A stretch of 64,000 nucleotides of DNA from Sphingomonas colocasiae (GCF_019880585.1 NZ_JAINVV010000014.1:124001-188000), one strand, 5' to 3'; counted from the first letter of the stretch, positions 8,536-18,400 are shown. Numbers and translations: made by a program. Notes: generated by a model not told the origin, from the sequence alone.

Positions 8536-8811
8536 CAGGACCCGACGACTTCCCGCACGAAACACCCCCTCCGACCTCGACAGTCCCGGGCCGAGCCCGG
8601 CCTGGGCACGCGGCACGACCCCGCGATGAGACGGGCCCGGTTCACGCTTTCGACGAACTTGGGCAGCGCGGCCCCGTCCATGGATCGGCTCTAGCGGATG
8701 GATTCGCCTGCGCGCCTTAACACCGATCAATGCCTGCCCAATTTTATTGATAAGGCGCAATGACTTGTGACCCGTTTGCGTGAGCCGGGGACGAGCGGCT
8801 AAGGAGACGGA
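8536..8811. other. Intergenic region between crp/fnr-like gene and murA
   Basis: 276 bases without a convincing gene. The murA-proximal third is AT-richer, holding ATTTTATTGATAAGGCG near 8739-8755, which contains one half of an FNR/CRP-like TTGAT-N4-ATCAA site. Only one half-site is good. A purine-rich ribosome-binding site (aaggaga) precedes murA. Confidence 0.5.
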
Positions 8812-10095
8812 ATGGACAGCATCATCATCCGGGGCGGCAAGACGCTCCAAGGCCGCCTTCCCATCTCCGGCGCAAAGAACGCGGCGCTCACGCTGCTGCC
8901 CTGCGCGCTCCTGACGGACGAGCCGTTGACGCTCAGGAATTTGCCGCGTCTCGCCGATGTCGACAGCTTCGGGCACCTGCTCAACCAGCTTGGCGCCTCC
9001 ACCATGGTGGAAGGCGCGCGGCCCGAGGATTTCGGCCGGGTGATGACGCTGCGCGCCGGCAAGGTCACCTCCACCGTCGCCCCCTATGACATCGTCCGCA
9101 AGATGCGCGCCTCTATCCTCGTGCTCGGCCCGCTGCTCGCCCGTGAAGGCGAGGCGACGGTGTCGCTCCCCGGCGGCTGCGCCATCGGCAACCGCCCGAT
9201 CGACCTGCACCTGAAGGCACTGGAAGCGATGGGCGCGGAGATCGAGCTGGCGGCCGGCTATGTGAAGGCGAGCGCACCCGCCGGCCGGCTGCCCGGTGGC
9301 GACTTCACCTTCCCTGTCGTCTCCGTGGGCGCCACCGAGAATGCGGTAATGGCGGCGGTGCTCGCCAAGGGGGGAACGCGGCTCCACAATGTCGCGCGCG
9401 AGCCCGAGATCGTCGATCTCTGCCGCTGCCTCGTCGCGATGGGCGCGCGGATCGAGGGGATCGGCAGCGAGACGCTGACGATCGAAGGCGTGGACCGGCT
9501 GCACGGCGCCACCTATCAGGTGATGCCCGATCGCATCGAAGCGGGCAGCTATGCCTGCGCCGCCGCGATCACGGGCGGCAGCGTCGAACTGGCGGGCGCC
9601 CGTGCCGAGGATATGGGCGCGACGATCGCGGCGCTTCGCCAGGCCGGCGTGACCGTCGAAGAGGTTCGCGACGGGCTCCAGGTCTCGGCGAGCGGCAAGC
9701 TGCAACCCCTCACTCTCTCCACCGCGCCCTTTCCCGGCTTCGCGACCGATATGCAGGCCCAGTTCATGGCGATGGTGCTGCTGGCGAACGGCGCCAGCGT
9801 CTTCACCGAGACGATCTTCGAAAATCGCTATATGCACGTGCCCGAACTGGCGCGGATGGGCGCCGATATCGAAGTGCGCGGCCGCACCGCGGTGGTCCGC
9901 GGCGTCGAGGGACTCAAGGGTGCGCCCGTGATGGCGACCGACCTGCGCGCCTCGATGAGCCTGATCATCGCCGGTCTGGCGGCGGAGGGCGAAACCCAGG
10001 TCAACCGCATCTACCATCTCGACCGCGGCTATGAGCGGCTGGAGGAGAAGCTCCAGGCCGTGGGCGCGGATATCGAGAGGGTCAGCGCCGGCTGA
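8812..10095 (+). CDS. murA: UDP-N-acetylglucosamine 1-carboxyvinyltransferase MurA
   Basis: A 427-residue enzyme of standard MurA length. It starts with [23 protein letters not shown]-type sequence (residues 2-24), and the catalytic cysteine is Cys123 in the loop [13 protein letters not shown], the equivalent of E. coli Cys115 and the fosfomycin target. It transfers enolpyruvate from PEP to UDP-GlcNAc, the first committed step of peptidoglycan synthesis. It is convergent with the DUF445 gene, with only 21 bases between stops. Confidence 0.97.
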   Translation: MDSIIIRGGKTLQGRLPISGAKNAALTLLPCALLTDEPLTLRNLPRLADVDSFGHLLNQLGASTMVEGARPEDFGRVMTLRAGKVTSTVAPYDIVRKMRASILVLGPLLAREGEATVSLPGGCAIGNRPIDLHLKALEAMGAEIELAAGYVKASAPAGRLPGGDFTFPVVSVGATENAVMAAVLAKGGTRLHNVAREPEIVDLCRCLVAMGARIEGIGSETLTIEGVDRLHGATYQVMPDRIEAGSYACAAAITGGSVELAGARAEDMGATIAALRQAGVTVEEVRDGLQVSASGKLQPLTLSTAPFPGFATDMQAQFMAMVLLANGASVFTETIFENRYMHVPELARMGADIEVRGRTAVVRGVEGLKGAPVMATDLRASMSLIIAGLAAEGETQVNRIYHLDRGYERLEEKLQAVGADIERVSAG

Positions 10096-10116
10096 CCCGC
10101 CGGGCGCGCTTGCTCC

Positions 10117-11388
10117 CTATAACCAGACGTTGAGCGCGTGGATGGTCAGCCCGACCAGCCCGCCCACGATCGTGCCGTTGACGCGGATATATTGCAGATC
10201 GCGGCCAACGGCGTTTTCGAGGCGGCCGGTGACGGTGTGCGCATCCCAGCCACGCACCGTATCCGAAACCAGCCGCACGATACCGTCGCCATAGCTGGCG
10301 GTGGCGCCCACTGCGGCGCGGCGCGCGAAGCGGTTGATCGTGGTACGCAATTTCACATCGTGCTGCAGCGTCTGGCCGAGCTGGCGCAGCATCTCCCCGA
10401 ACTTGCCGGCGAGTACGGCATCGGGATCGCGCGCCGCCTTGAGCAGGCCGCTGCGCGCCTGTTCCCACAGTCCGTCGAGCCAGCGCTGAAGTGCGGGGTT
10501 GTCCAGGATCACGCCCTTCCACTGTGCGACCTTGGCTTTCATCTCCTTGTCGTGCTGCATGTCGAAGGCAAGGTTCGCAAAGGCCTCGTTCACCTTGGCG
10601 CGCAGCGGATGATCCGGATCGTCCGCCATGTCGAACAGCAGCTTGTGCAGCCCCTTGATGATCGCGTTGGCGATATCCTCGTCCAGCCCGGTCCAGCGCA
10701 GCAGCGTATTGGCGCGTTCGTGCACCATCGCGCGGATCAGATCCTCGTTTGCGGCGAGCGTCTGCCCCGCCCAGTCGATGATGCTTTTCTGGAGCGGCAG
10801 GTGCCGCCCCTCCTTCATCGCGGCTTCAAGCGCCTGGCCCAGCATCGGCGAAACGTCGAGCGCGCGCAGGCGCTGCCCGATCGCGGACTTGACCATGCCG
10901 CCCAGCCGTTCCTGATCGAGCGCGTCGAGAATCGTCGCGAACAGGCGCGAGGCGCCCTGCCGCAGCCGCCCCTCCCCCGTCACGTCGGGATTGTCGAGGA
11001 AACGTCCGATCGCGGCGGCGACATCGACCTTGTACATGCGGCGCGCGACCACGGTGGGCGTCAGGAAATTATCCTTCAGGAACAGCGCCAGCGTGTCGCC
11101 GATCCGATCCTTGTTGCGCGGGATGATCGCGGTGTGCGGGATCGGCAGGCCCAGCGGATGACGGAACAGCGCGGTGACCGCGAACCAGTCCGCCAGCCCG
11201 CCGACCATCGCCGCTTCGGCAAAGGCACGGACGAACCCCAGCGCCGGATGTCGATCCTCGAATGCGCGCGCGGCCAGATAGACGCAAGCCATGACCACGA
11301 GCAGGCCGGTCGCGACGACGCGCATGCCGGCGGCACCGCTCTGGACGGGGCTGAGCCGCGAGATGCCCGTGCGTGCGAACACATTCAT
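10117..11388 (-). CDS. DUF445 family membrane-anchored protein (YjiN-like)
   Basis: A 423-residue protein. An N-terminal membrane segment (about residues 22-42) is followed by the family signature AEAAMVGGLADWFAVTALFRHPLGLPIPHTAIIP (about 57-90), a long helical body and a second hydrophobic segment at the C terminus (IVGGLVGLTIHALNVWL). Function is not established in this family. It is a single gene convergent with murA. Confidence 0.88.
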   Translation of the reverse strand: MNVFARTGISRLSPVQSGAAGMRVVATGLLVVMACVYLAARAFEDRHPALGFVRAFAEAAMVGGLADWFAVTALFRHPLGLPIPHTAIIPRNKDRIGDTLALFLKDNFLTPTVVARRMYKVDVAAAIGRFLDNPDVTGEGRLRQGASRLFATILDALDQERLGGMVKSAIGQRLRALDVSPMLGQALEAAMKEGRHLPLQKSIIDWAGQTLAANEDLIRAMVHERANTLLRWTGLDEDIANAIIKGLHKLLFDMADDPDHPLRAKVNEAFANLAFDMQHDKEMKAKVAQWKGVILDNPALQRWLDGLWEQARSGLLKAARDPDAVLAGKFGEMLRQLGQTLQHDVKLRTTINRFARRAAVGATASYGDGIVRLVSDTVRGWDAHTVTGRLENAVGRDLQYIRVNGTIVGGLVGLTIHALNVWL

Positions 11389-11446
11389 GATGTTAGAATG
11401 ATCCGCCCGCGAAATGGTTCAAGCCCTTTTCGCGAGCGGATATGGA

Positions 11447-14400
11447 TCACTCCGCCGGATATGGCGTCGCCGCCGCCTTGTCGTCACCCGGCTTGTAGGT
11501 GAGCAGGCCACGGCGCAGCTTCGGACCGATCTTCTTTTCGAAGCCGTCGGCGAGGCTGAAACCGGCAGGCACGATCAGCAGGGTCAGCAATGTCGACATG
11601 ATCAGGCCGCCGATCACGACGGTACCCATCGGCGCGCGCCAGGCGCCGTCGCCGGTCAGCGACAGGGCGGTCGGCACCATGCCGGCCACCATCGCAACCG
11701 TCGTCATCACGATCGGCTGGGCGCGCTTGTGCCCGGCTTCCATGATCGCATGGAACTTGTCGGCCCCCGCCTGCATCTCCTCGATCGCGAAATCAATCAG
11801 CAGGATCGAGTTTTTCGCGACGATGCCGAACAGCATCAATATGCCGATGAAGACAGGCATCGAGATCGGCTGGCCGATCAGGGCGAGCGCCATCAGCCCG
11901 CCGAGCGGGGCCAATAGCAGCGATCCCATGTTCACCAGCGGCGACATGAAGCGCTTGTAGAGCAGCACCAGCACCGCGAAGACAAGCAGGATCCCGGAGA
12001 CCAGCGCGATACCGAAGCTCTTCATCATCTCCGCCTGCCATTCGTCCTCGCCAAAGGGTGCGTTGGATACGCCGAGGGGCAGGTTCTTCATGACCGGCAG
12101 ATTGTTGATCTTCGTCATCGCCGTGCCCTTGACGGTGCCCGGCGAAAGATCCGCGCCGATGAACACACGGCGGTTCTGGTTGTAGCGCTGGATGGAAACC
12201 GGGCCGGATCCGAAGCCGATCTCGGCGACGCGGCTCAACGGCACCGATCCGCCATCCGCCGTCTGCACCGGCAGATTCTCGATCGTCGAAAGGTCGCGCC
12301 GCGATCCTTCGGCCAGCATCACGCGGATCGGCACCTGGCGGTCCGACAGCGAGAATTTGGCGCTGTTCTGATCGATATCGCCCAGCGTCGCGATACGGAT
12401 CGCCTGGCTGAGCGCCGCCGTCGTCACGCCGAGCTGTGCCGCCAGATCGAGCCGCGGCTTGATGATCAGTTCCGGCCGCCGCATATCCGCGGTCACGCGG
12501 GGCGAACGGATTTCCCTCAATCCCTTCATCTGCTCGACCAGCTTCACCGCCGTCTGATCGAGCAGCGCGGGATCGGAGCCAGAGAGCATGACCGAGATAT
12601 CGCGGCCGGTGCCGCCACCGCTGTTCTGCGCCTGGAAATAGACGCGCGCATCGGCGATATTGGCCAGTTGCGGCGCCAGATCGCGTTCGAACTCGATGCT
12701 GGTACGTTCCCGCTTCTTCTTCAGGCTGACATAGATCTGGCTATTGCCCTCCCGCACGCTCTCCATGGTCACTTCGGTTTCAGGCTGCTGCTTGAGCAGC
12801 GTGTTGACACGCTCGGCAACCGCCTCGGTCTGCTGCAGCGTGGTGCCGGGCACCATTTCGATGCGGACCTGGCTGGTATCCTGGTTGACCGTGGGGAAGA
12901 ACTGCATCGGAATGACGAAGAACATGCCGATCGTCGCGGCAAAGGCGAGCACGCCGATCCCCATCGTCCACCAGCGATGATGGAGCGACCAGTCGAGCAC
13001 CTTCATATAGCGATCCATCAGCGCCCCGCCGCCATGCTCGGCCTCGCCATGCGCTTTCAGGAAATAGGCGGCGATCATCGGTGTGATCATGCGCGCGACC
13101 GCAAGGCTGATCAGCACCGACGCGACGACGGTCAGGCCGAAATTCTTGAAGAACTGCCCCGACACGCCGGGCATCAGGCCCACGGGCAGGAAGACGGCGA
13201 CGATCGAGAACGTCGTCGCCACCACCGCCAGGCCGATTTCGTCGGCGGCGTCGATCGACGCCTGATAGGCGGTCTTGCCCATCCGCATATGTCTGACGAT
13301 GTTCTCGATCTCGACGATGGCATCGTCGACGAGCACGCCGGCAACCAGGCCGAGCGCGAGCAGCGACAGCGAATTGAGCGTGAAGCCCATCAGGTCCATG
13401 ACCCAGAAGGTCGGGATGGCGGACAGCGGAATGGCGAGCGCCGAGATGAATGTCGCCCGCCAGTCGCGCAGGAACAGGAAGACGACGACGACGGCAAGCA
13501 GCGCACCCTCGATCATCGCCGCCATCGAACTGTGATATTGCGCTTCGGTATAGACGACATTGTTGAACATCGGGATCACCTTGACCCCGGGATTCTCCTT
13601 CTCGATCTGCGCGATCGCCTTTTCCGTGGCATGGAAGACCGAGACGTCCGACGCGCCGCGCGCACGCGAGATCGAGAAGCTGACGACCTGCTTGCCCGAA
13701 ACCTTGCCGATGCGAACCTGCTCGCTGTACCCGTCCGTGACGTTGGCGACCTCGCCGAGCTGGATGGTACGACCGTTGCCGAGCGAAATCTGGGTCTGCG
13801 AGAGCTGATATGCATCCGCGGCGTTGCCGAGTACGCGCACCGACTGACGTGATCCGGCGATTTCCGCCTTGCCGCCCGCCGCGTTGATGTTCACCTGGCG
13901 CAACACATTGTTGATCTGCGCGGCGGTGACGCCCTGCGCCTGCATCCGCGCGGGATCCAGGATGACGCGGATCTCGCGATCGACGCCGCCGTTGCGCTCC
14001 ACCTTGCCCATGCCGCTGATCGCCATCAGCCTTTTGGCGATGGTGTCGTCGACGAACCAGCTCAGCTGCTCCATCGTCATGTCGGACGCCTGGACCGCGA
14101 AATAGGCGAGCGGTTCGCCGGCGGTGGTTTCCTTCTGGACGAACGGCTCCATGATGCCGTCGGGAAGCTCGCCGCGGATCTGGTCGATCGCGTTCTTCAC
14201 TTCGTTGACGGCCTGATTGATATCCGTGCCGATCTGGAATTCGACCATCGTCGACGAAGAACCCTCGCTCGCCGTCGAACTGATGTTGCGGACACCGTCG
14301 ATGCTGCGCACCGCCGATTCGACGCGCTGGGTGATCTGCGTCTCGATTTCGGTCGGCGCCGCGCCGGGCTGGGAGATCGACGCGATCACCAGCGGGAATT

Positions 14401-14530
14401 CGATATCCGGCTGGTTCTGGACCTCCATGCGCATGAAGCTGACGATGCCGGCAAGCGTCAGACCGACGAACAGCACGATGGGGACGACCGGATTGCGGAT
14501 CGACCAGGCGGAGATGTTCCTGAAGTTCAT
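11447..14530 (-). CDS. RND multidrug efflux permease, HAE-1 type
   Basis: A 1027-residue inner-membrane transporter with the two-fold RND layout: TM1, large periplasmic loop, TM2-6, TM7, second loop, TM8-12. The proton-relay aspartates are visible in LVAGVLVDDAIVEIENIVRH (TM4, about residue 400), and the GVxDDAI and PLSAIPTFWVM motifs fit the MdtB/MdtC and AcrB relatives. It forms a tripartite pump with the adaptor encoded 46 bases upstream; no outer-membrane channel gene is adjacent, so a shared TolC-like protein is expected. Confidence 0.93.
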   Translation of the reverse strand: MNFRNISAWSIRNPVVPIVLFVGLTLAGIVSFMRMEVQNQPDIEFPLVIASISQPGAAPTEIETQITQRVESAVRSIDGVRNISSTASEGSSSTMVEFQIGTDINQAVNEVKNAIDQIRGELPDGIMEPFVQKETTAGEPLAYFAVQASDMTMEQLSWFVDDTIAKRLMAISGMGKVERNGGVDREIRVILDPARMQAQGVTAAQINNVLRQVNINAAGGKAEIAGSRQSVRVLGNAADAYQLSQTQISLGNGRTIQLGEVANVTDGYSEQVRIGKVSGKQVVSFSISRARGASDVSVFHATEKAIAQIEKENPGVKVIPMFNNVVYTEAQYHSSMAAMIEGALLAVVVVFLFLRDWRATFISALAIPLSAIPTFWVMDLMGFTLNSLSLLALGLVAGVLVDDAIVEIENIVRHMRMGKTAYQASIDAADEIGLAVVATTFSIVAVFLPVGLMPGVSGQFFKNFGLTVVASVLISLAVARMITPMIAAYFLKAHGEAEHGGGALMDRYMKVLDWSLHHRWWTMGIGVLAFAATIGMFFVIPMQFFPTVNQDTSQVRIEMVPGTTLQQTEAVAERVNTLLKQQPETEVTMESVREGNSQIYVSLKKKRERTSIEFERDLAPQLANIADARVYFQAQNSGGGTGRDISVMLSGSDPALLDQTAVKLVEQMKGLREIRSPRVTADMRRPELIIKPRLDLAAQLGVTTAALSQAIRIATLGDIDQNSAKFSLSDRQVPIRVMLAEGSRRDLSTIENLPVQTADGGSVPLSRVAEIGFGSGPVSIQRYNQNRRVFIGADLSPGTVKGTAMTKINNLPVMKNLPLGVSNAPFGEDEWQAEMMKSFGIALVSGILLVFAVLVLLYKRFMSPLVNMGSLLLAPLGGLMALALIGQPISMPVFIGILMLFGIVAKNSILLIDFAIEEMQAGADKFHAIMEAGHKRAQPIVMTTVAMVAGMVPTALSLTGDGAWRAPMGTVVIGGLIMSTLLTLLIVPAGFSLADGFEKKIGPKLRRGLLTYKPGDDKAAATPYPAE

Positions 14531-14576
14531 CGTCTCATGTCCATGTTTCGATGCCCGTCATGGCGGGCGATCGATG

Positions 14577-15761
14577 TCAGTTCTTGCCCGCCAGGGCCGG
14601 CTTGACGGTCTCACCCGGGTTGAGGAAGCCGCCGGCGCGCATCACCACCTTCTCGGTGCCATTCAGGCCGGAGGTGATCGCGATACCGGTCGCCGTCACC
14701 GTACCGGTGGTCACCGGCCGGCGCTCGACCTTGTTCCCCTTGCCGACGAGATAGACGAAATTGCCCTTCTCATCGCTCAGCACCGCGGATTCGGGCAGCA
14801 GCGGCTGCTGCTGCGTTCCGCGCACGATCCGCGCCGTGGCGAAGCCGCCCGGGCGGATGGCGGGATCGTAAGGCAGGGCGAGCCGGGCGATGCCCTGGCG
14901 CGTCGCCGGATCGATGACCGGGGACACCTGCCACACGCGGCCGGTGAAACTGCGATCGGTGCCGACCGGCGTGACCGCGGCCTGAGCGCCGACCGGCAGA
15001 CCCGACAGATCGGTTTCGCTCAACCGAGCAAGCAGTTCCATCTCGCCGCCCTTCGCCATGCGGAACAGCACACCGCTGCCCGAACTGACGACCTGACCGG
15101 GCTCGACATTGCGGGTGAGCACCATGCCGGCTTCGGGCGCACGGATATCGAGCCGATCGGTCCGCGCACGCGATTCGCCGAGCGACGCTTCGGCCACGCG
15201 GACACGCGCGACCGCGGAATCGCGCGTCGCGGTCCTGCGATCGACATCGGCCTTCGAAATGAAACCGCGCGAAACCAGCGACTGGGCGCGATCAAGCTCC
15301 GACTGCGCAAGCCGCGCATCGGCGCGGGCGACATTGATCTGCGCGGCGAGCTGGGCATTGGTCTGGACCTGCACCGAGCGATCGATGGTCGCGAGCACCT
15401 GACCGGCCGAGACCCATTGGCCGGGCTCGACCAGCACGCGCGAGACCATACCGCCCTCGCCCGCGACACCGACCGGCATTTCGCGGCGCGCCGCCAGCGT
15501 GCCGGTGACCGAGATCACGTGATCGACCGCCTGCTGGCCGGGCTGAATCACCGTTACCACGGGCATCGCCTGGCTGGGCGCCGCGTCCGTTCCCGCACCG
15601 CCGAAGAAGGCCCTGTAGGCAAGCAGACCCGCAAAGGCGACGGCGATCAGCGCGACGACGCCGATCATCAGGCGACGACGCCGAGCCTGGCGCGCGGCCT
15701 CCTCCTCGGAAAGCAGCTCGACGCCTTGGTTGGCCGTCAAACGCGTCTCGTAATTCATCAT
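14577..15761 (-). CDS. RND efflux periplasmic adaptor subunit (membrane fusion protein)
   Basis: A 394-residue MFP with a cytoplasmic N-terminal tail, one membrane anchor (MIGVVALIAVAFAGLLAYR, about residues 31-49), a barrel-sandwich hybrid (VLVEPGQWVSAGQVLATID), a helical hairpin (about 130-190) and a C-terminal beta-barrel ending GGFLNPGETVKP. Anchoring by a membrane helix instead of a lipid is as in AcrA relatives of the YknX/MdtA type. It is the first gene of the operon with the permease. No adjacent regulator is seen. Confidence 0.92.
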   Translation of the reverse strand: MMNYETRLTANQGVELLSEEEAARQARRRRLMIGVVALIAVAFAGLLAYRAFFGGAGTDAAPSQAMPVVTVIQPGQQAVDHVISVTGTLAARREMPVGVAGEGGMVSRVLVEPGQWVSAGQVLATIDRSVQVQTNAQLAAQINVARADARLAQSELDRAQSLVSRGFISKADVDRRTATRDSAVARVRVAEASLGESRARTDRLDIRAPEAGMVLTRNVEPGQVVSSGSGVLFRMAKGGEMELLARLSETDLSGLPVGAQAAVTPVGTDRSFTGRVWQVSPVIDPATRQGIARLALPYDPAIRPGGFATARIVRGTQQQPLLPESAVLSDEKGNFVYLVGKGNKVERRPVTTGTVTATGIAITSGLNGTEKVVMRAGGFLNPGETVKPALAGKN

Positions 15762-16119
15762 CTTCTGCCTTCAGCTTCGTGCCGGTTCCCAGGACGGCGG
15801 TGTATTACATCAATAAGTCAGTAGTCTCAAGCGGGACTTTTCGCGCGGTGCACGGAAAGTCGGGCCAGGATTTTCCGCCGAATGGGCGCGACCATTGCAG
15901 GACGGGCGCCTCTGCGCCTGATGACGTCGCCGATCAAGCGGAACCGTAGCGATTCCGGCAATAATTCCAAGCCGCAAGCGTCCAGCCCCGGCGCCGGCAA
16001 AGCCGCCGGCCCACGGCCGGACATGACTGCCCAGGCGTGTCGTCATCCCACCTTACAGCTTGCCAAAGCCGCGCATTGACGAAACAACATGCGCAGGAAC
16101 GGCGCAGCAGGAACGGCCG
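15762..16119. other. Gap between RND operon and glsB-like gene, no gene seen
   Basis: 358 bases. It must hold the divergent promoters of the efflux operon and the small membrane protein. There is a GCCGGCAAAGCCGCCGGC-type hairpin near 15990-16010. No open frame here has a credible start, composition or homology. Confidence 0.5.
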
Positions 16120-16389
16120 ATGGACATTTTCTGGTGGATCTTCGTCGGGCTGATCGCGGGCGCGCTGGGCAAGTTCATCATGCCCGGCCGCGATCCCGGC
16201 GGTTTCTTCGTCACCATATTGATCGGAATCGCCGGCGCGGTGCTGGCCGGTTATGTCGGGCAGATCATCGGCCTGTCCGAACCCGGCGAGCCTTCCAGCA
16301 TATGGAAGACGATTCTGGGCGCCACGCTCGGATCGATCGTTCTGCTCATCCTCTATCGCCTGATCATGGCCGGCCGCACACGCCATTAA
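16120..16389 (+). CDS. GlsB/YeaQ/YmgE family stress-response membrane protein (copy 1)
   Basis: An 89-residue protein with three membrane helices and the family Gly-rich pattern: FVGLIAGALGKFIMPGRDPGG, then TILIGIAGAVLAGYVGQ and ILGATLGSIVLLILYRLI. Start ATG 16120 begins exactly at the family's N terminus. Function is unknown; family members are linked to envelope stress and were once annotated as transglycosylase-associated. A second copy lies on the other strand at 17264-17521. Confidence 0.88.
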   Translation: MDIFWWIFVGLIAGALGKFIMPGRDPGGFFVTILIGIAGAVLAGYVGQIIGLSEPGEPSSIWKTILGATLGSIVLLILYRLIMAGRTRH

Positions 16390-16463
16390 GCTTCCATGCA
16401 GCGTCACTCTGGTTATGCAGGGCCACCGCCGCGTTTTGGCGGAACAGAGGAGTATATGAGTTC

Positions 16464-17189
16464 ATGACCAAGGCCCCGATCGCCGTGACGCTCGCCGCCC
16501 TTGCCCTGACGCCCGCCACCCTGGCGGCGCAGACGACCGTTCCGGTGCCAGTTGCCGTCCTCCAGGGAACGCGTCTCGACATCGTCGCGACCGGAGAGAC
16601 GAAGCGCGTGCCCGATATCGCGGTGATCAGCGCCGGCGTCGTCACCCAGGCCGCCGATGCGGCCGGCGCGATGCGCGAGAACGCGCAGCGCATGTCCGGC
16701 GTCGTCGCCGCGCTCCGCAAGGCGGGCGTGGCCGAACGCGACATCGCCACCGCCACGATCAGCCTCAATCCGCAATATCGCTATGGCGAGAACGTTCCGC
16801 CGGTCATCACCGGCTATCAGGCGACAAACACGGTTTCGATCCGCTTCCGCGACGTCGCCAGGAGCGGCGCTATCCTCGACGCGCTGGTCGCGCAGGGCGC
16901 CAACCAGATCAACGGCCCGAACCTGCAGATCGACAAGCCGGAGGCGGCCGAGGACGAGGCACGCACCGACGCGATCCGCAAGGCGCGCGCGCGCGCCGAA
17001 CTTTATGCGAGCGCCGCCGGCCTGAAGGTGAAGCGCATCCTGTCGATCAGCGAGTCGGGCGGCTACGCACCGCCGCCGCCGATCGCCTATATGCGCGCCA
17101 ACATGGCGGGCAAGGAAGCCGACACGATGGTTGTCGCCGGCGAACAGTCGGTCGGCATCACCGTTTCGGTCAGCTTCGAACTCGAATGA
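16464..17189 (+). CDS. SIMPL-domain (DUF541) periplasmic protein
   Basis: A 241-residue protein with a Sec signal peptide (MTKAPIAVTLAALALTPATLAAQ) and the SIMPL/DUF541 domain: LDIVATGETKRVPDIAVISAGV, DIATATISLNPQY, YQATNTVSIRFRD and the C-terminal VGITVSVSFEL. Relatives form oligomeric periplasmic or outer-membrane rings and are linked to oxidative or envelope stress. Start 16464 was chosen for the signal peptide. An ATG at 16456 sits closer to the AGGAG but gives only a three-codon frame that ends in ATGA over the true start. Confidence 0.88.
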   Translation: MTKAPIAVTLAALALTPATLAAQTTVPVPVAVLQGTRLDIVATGETKRVPDIAVISAGVVTQAADAAGAMRENAQRMSGVVAALRKAGVAERDIATATISLNPQYRYGENVPPVITGYQATNTVSIRFRDVARSGAILDALVAQGANQINGPNLQIDKPEAAEDEARTDAIRKARARAELYASAAGLKVKRILSISESGGYAPPPPIAYMRANMAGKEADTMVVAGEQSVGITVSVSFELE

Positions 17190-17213
17190 CGATGCCGCCG
17201 CGCTCGCGGTAAA

Positions 17214-17251
17214 AAAAAGGGCCGCGCGGGCCTCCCCGCGCGGCCCTTTTT
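17214..17251. terminator. Bidirectional intrinsic terminator between SIMPL gene and glsB-like copy 2
   Basis: Perfect 17-bp stem AAAAAGGGCCGCGCGGG / CCCGCGCGGCCCTTTTT with a CCTC loop, between convergent genes. Confidence 0.92.
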
Positions 17252-17263
17252 ATGGGCAGCCGA

Positions 17264-17521
17264 TCAGCGCACCCGGCCGCGACGCACGAGATTGACGATC
17301 CCGAGCAGCACGATCGCGCCGACGAACGAAGCGATCAGCGAACGGGCGTCGAATCCCGCATTGTTGATCGAGCCGCCGGAAATGAACAGTCCGGCGATGA
17401 ACGCGCCGACGATGCCGACCACGATGTTCAGGAAAATCCCTTGCTGCGCGTCGGTGCGCATCACGATGCTGGCAAGCCAGCCGATGATGCCGCCCACGAT
17501 GAGCCAAAGAATGATACTCAT
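17264..17521 (-). CDS. GlsB/YeaQ/YmgE family stress-response membrane protein (copy 2)
   Basis: An 85-residue three-helix membrane protein starting at ATG 17521: SIILWLIVGGIIGWLASIVM, then GIFLNIVVGIVGAFIAGLFI and SLIASFVGAIVLLGIVNLVRR. It shares the fold and Gly pattern of copy 1 at 16120 but is clearly diverged, so the pair is old or independently acquired. The protein is preceded by a good AGGA-type site (agGAccttcc reads ggaagGtcct on the minus strand). Confidence 0.87.
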   Translation of the reverse strand: MSIILWLIVGGIIGWLASIVMRTDAQQGIFLNIVVGIVGAFIAGLFISGGSINNAGFDARSLIASFVGAIVLLGIVNLVRRGRVR

Positions 17522-17641
17522 ATGGAAGGTCCTCCTGTCGCCGCCATCCGTTAACCACCGGATGGCCTGAGCAGGGACAATACGATCGGCCGATGGCCTT
17601 TGTTCCGATGGCGTCACGGCCGCAAATATCTGCCGGACAAG

Positions 17642-17676
17642 AAAAACCCCACCGCGCCATCGGCTGGCGGGTGGGG
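17642..17676 (-). terminator. Intrinsic terminator after sciP
   Basis: On the minus strand: CCCCACC and CGCCA arms pair with TGGCG and GGTGGGG around a five-base loop, followed by TTTTT. One unpaired base interrupts the stem. Confidence 0.8.
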
Positions 17677-17705
17677 CGAACAGTCGGCGAAGCCGACGGA
17701 AAAGC

Positions 17706-18005
17706 TCAGTAACGCTGCTGCCGCTCGTAGAGCGAACGATAATGCTGGATGCGCGTCACGCGCAGGCCGGGCATGCCCGAACGATCGACCGCCCGCTGCC
17801 AGCCTGCGAATTCCTCGAGAGTCAGGCCATAACGCTCGCACGCTTCGTCCACGGTCAGCAAACCGCCATTGACGGCCGCGACCACTTCGGCCTTGCGGCG
17901 GACGACCCAGCGGGTCGTCGACGGCGGCGGCAGCGTATCGAGCGTGAGCGGCTCGCCGAGCGGACCGATCACTTGCGCGGGCCTTATCTTCTGATTTTCG
18001 ATCAT
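17706..18005 (-). CDS. sciP: CtrA inhibitor SciP (DUF1153)
   Basis: A 99-residue protein with the complete SciP/DUF1153 core: RPAQVIGPLGEPLTLDTLPP, then RWVVRRKAEVVAAVNGGLL, ACERYGLTLEEFAGWQRAVD and GLRVTRIQHYR. In Caulobacter SciP is made in G1, binds CtrA and blocks its transcription activation without removing it from DNA. Here the HTH-like stretch covers about residues 36-80. ctrA is in the same window at 5127, so regulator and inhibitor are near but not adjacent. Its own terminator follows. Confidence 0.93.
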   Translation of the reverse strand: MIENQKIRPAQVIGPLGEPLTLDTLPPPSTTRWVVRRKAEVVAAVNGGLLTVDEACERYGLTLEEFAGWQRAVDRSGMPGLRVTRIQHYRSLYERQQRY

Positions 18006-18121
18006 TCCTACCTCAAACCAGTTCGCGGTCTGTCATTGTGCTGAATCGCGTTACACCAGGGACGTTGAAATAAGCCTAAACCCGGAGAGTAAATATTCCG
18101 GTCATGTTTGCAGTCCGCCGT

Positions 18122-18400
18122 TCATGTTCGCAGCCCAGACGTGATGCGGCGGGCCGCGGCGATATTGAAACTGCCGCCAAGCTCGGCCGGCGCGATCGTC
18201 GCGCCATCGGCGAACATCATGATCATCGGATCGCGCGACGGCCCCGTATCCACCGCGTCGCGCTCGATCAGGATCTGGCACCGCGCTGTCGCGGTCACCG
18301 ATTGCTGCGCGGAGAGTCCGGCGAGCAGCACCGGAAAATCGGGTACCACTCCCAGCGGCCGCGCGAGCAGATTCTCGAACCGGGCGAATGCAAAATCCAT
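18122..18400 (-). CDS. Hypothetical protein, 92 residues
   Basis: Open frame with start ATG 18400: MDFAFARFENLLARPLG and a central QSVTATARCQILIERDAVD. No signal peptide or membrane segment and no domain I recognise. There is no clear Shine-Dalgarno. Reading frame length and position, just upstream of sciP on the same strand (116-base gap), are the only support; it may be spurious. Confidence 0.35.
   Translation of the reverse strand: MDFAFARFENLLARPLGVVPDFPVLLAGLSAQQSVTATARCQILIERDAVDTGPSRDPMIMMFADGATIAPAELGGSFNIAAARRITSGLRT

Noticed and set aside
8735-8760. FNR/CRP-like site between crp/fnr-like gene and murA
   Set aside because: Only one half (TTGAT) is good; the second half does not match, so a binding claim is not supported.
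7801-10017. Long 738-codon minus-strand frame continuing through the Crp/Fnr gene
   Set aside because: Only 7801-8535 has Crp/Fnr homology; the rest is antisense to murA, with Arg/Asp-rich composition of a shadow frame.
12668-15824. Plus-strand long frames across the RND operon
   Set aside because: Antisense to permease and adaptor; compositions are Asp/Arg/His-biased with no motifs.
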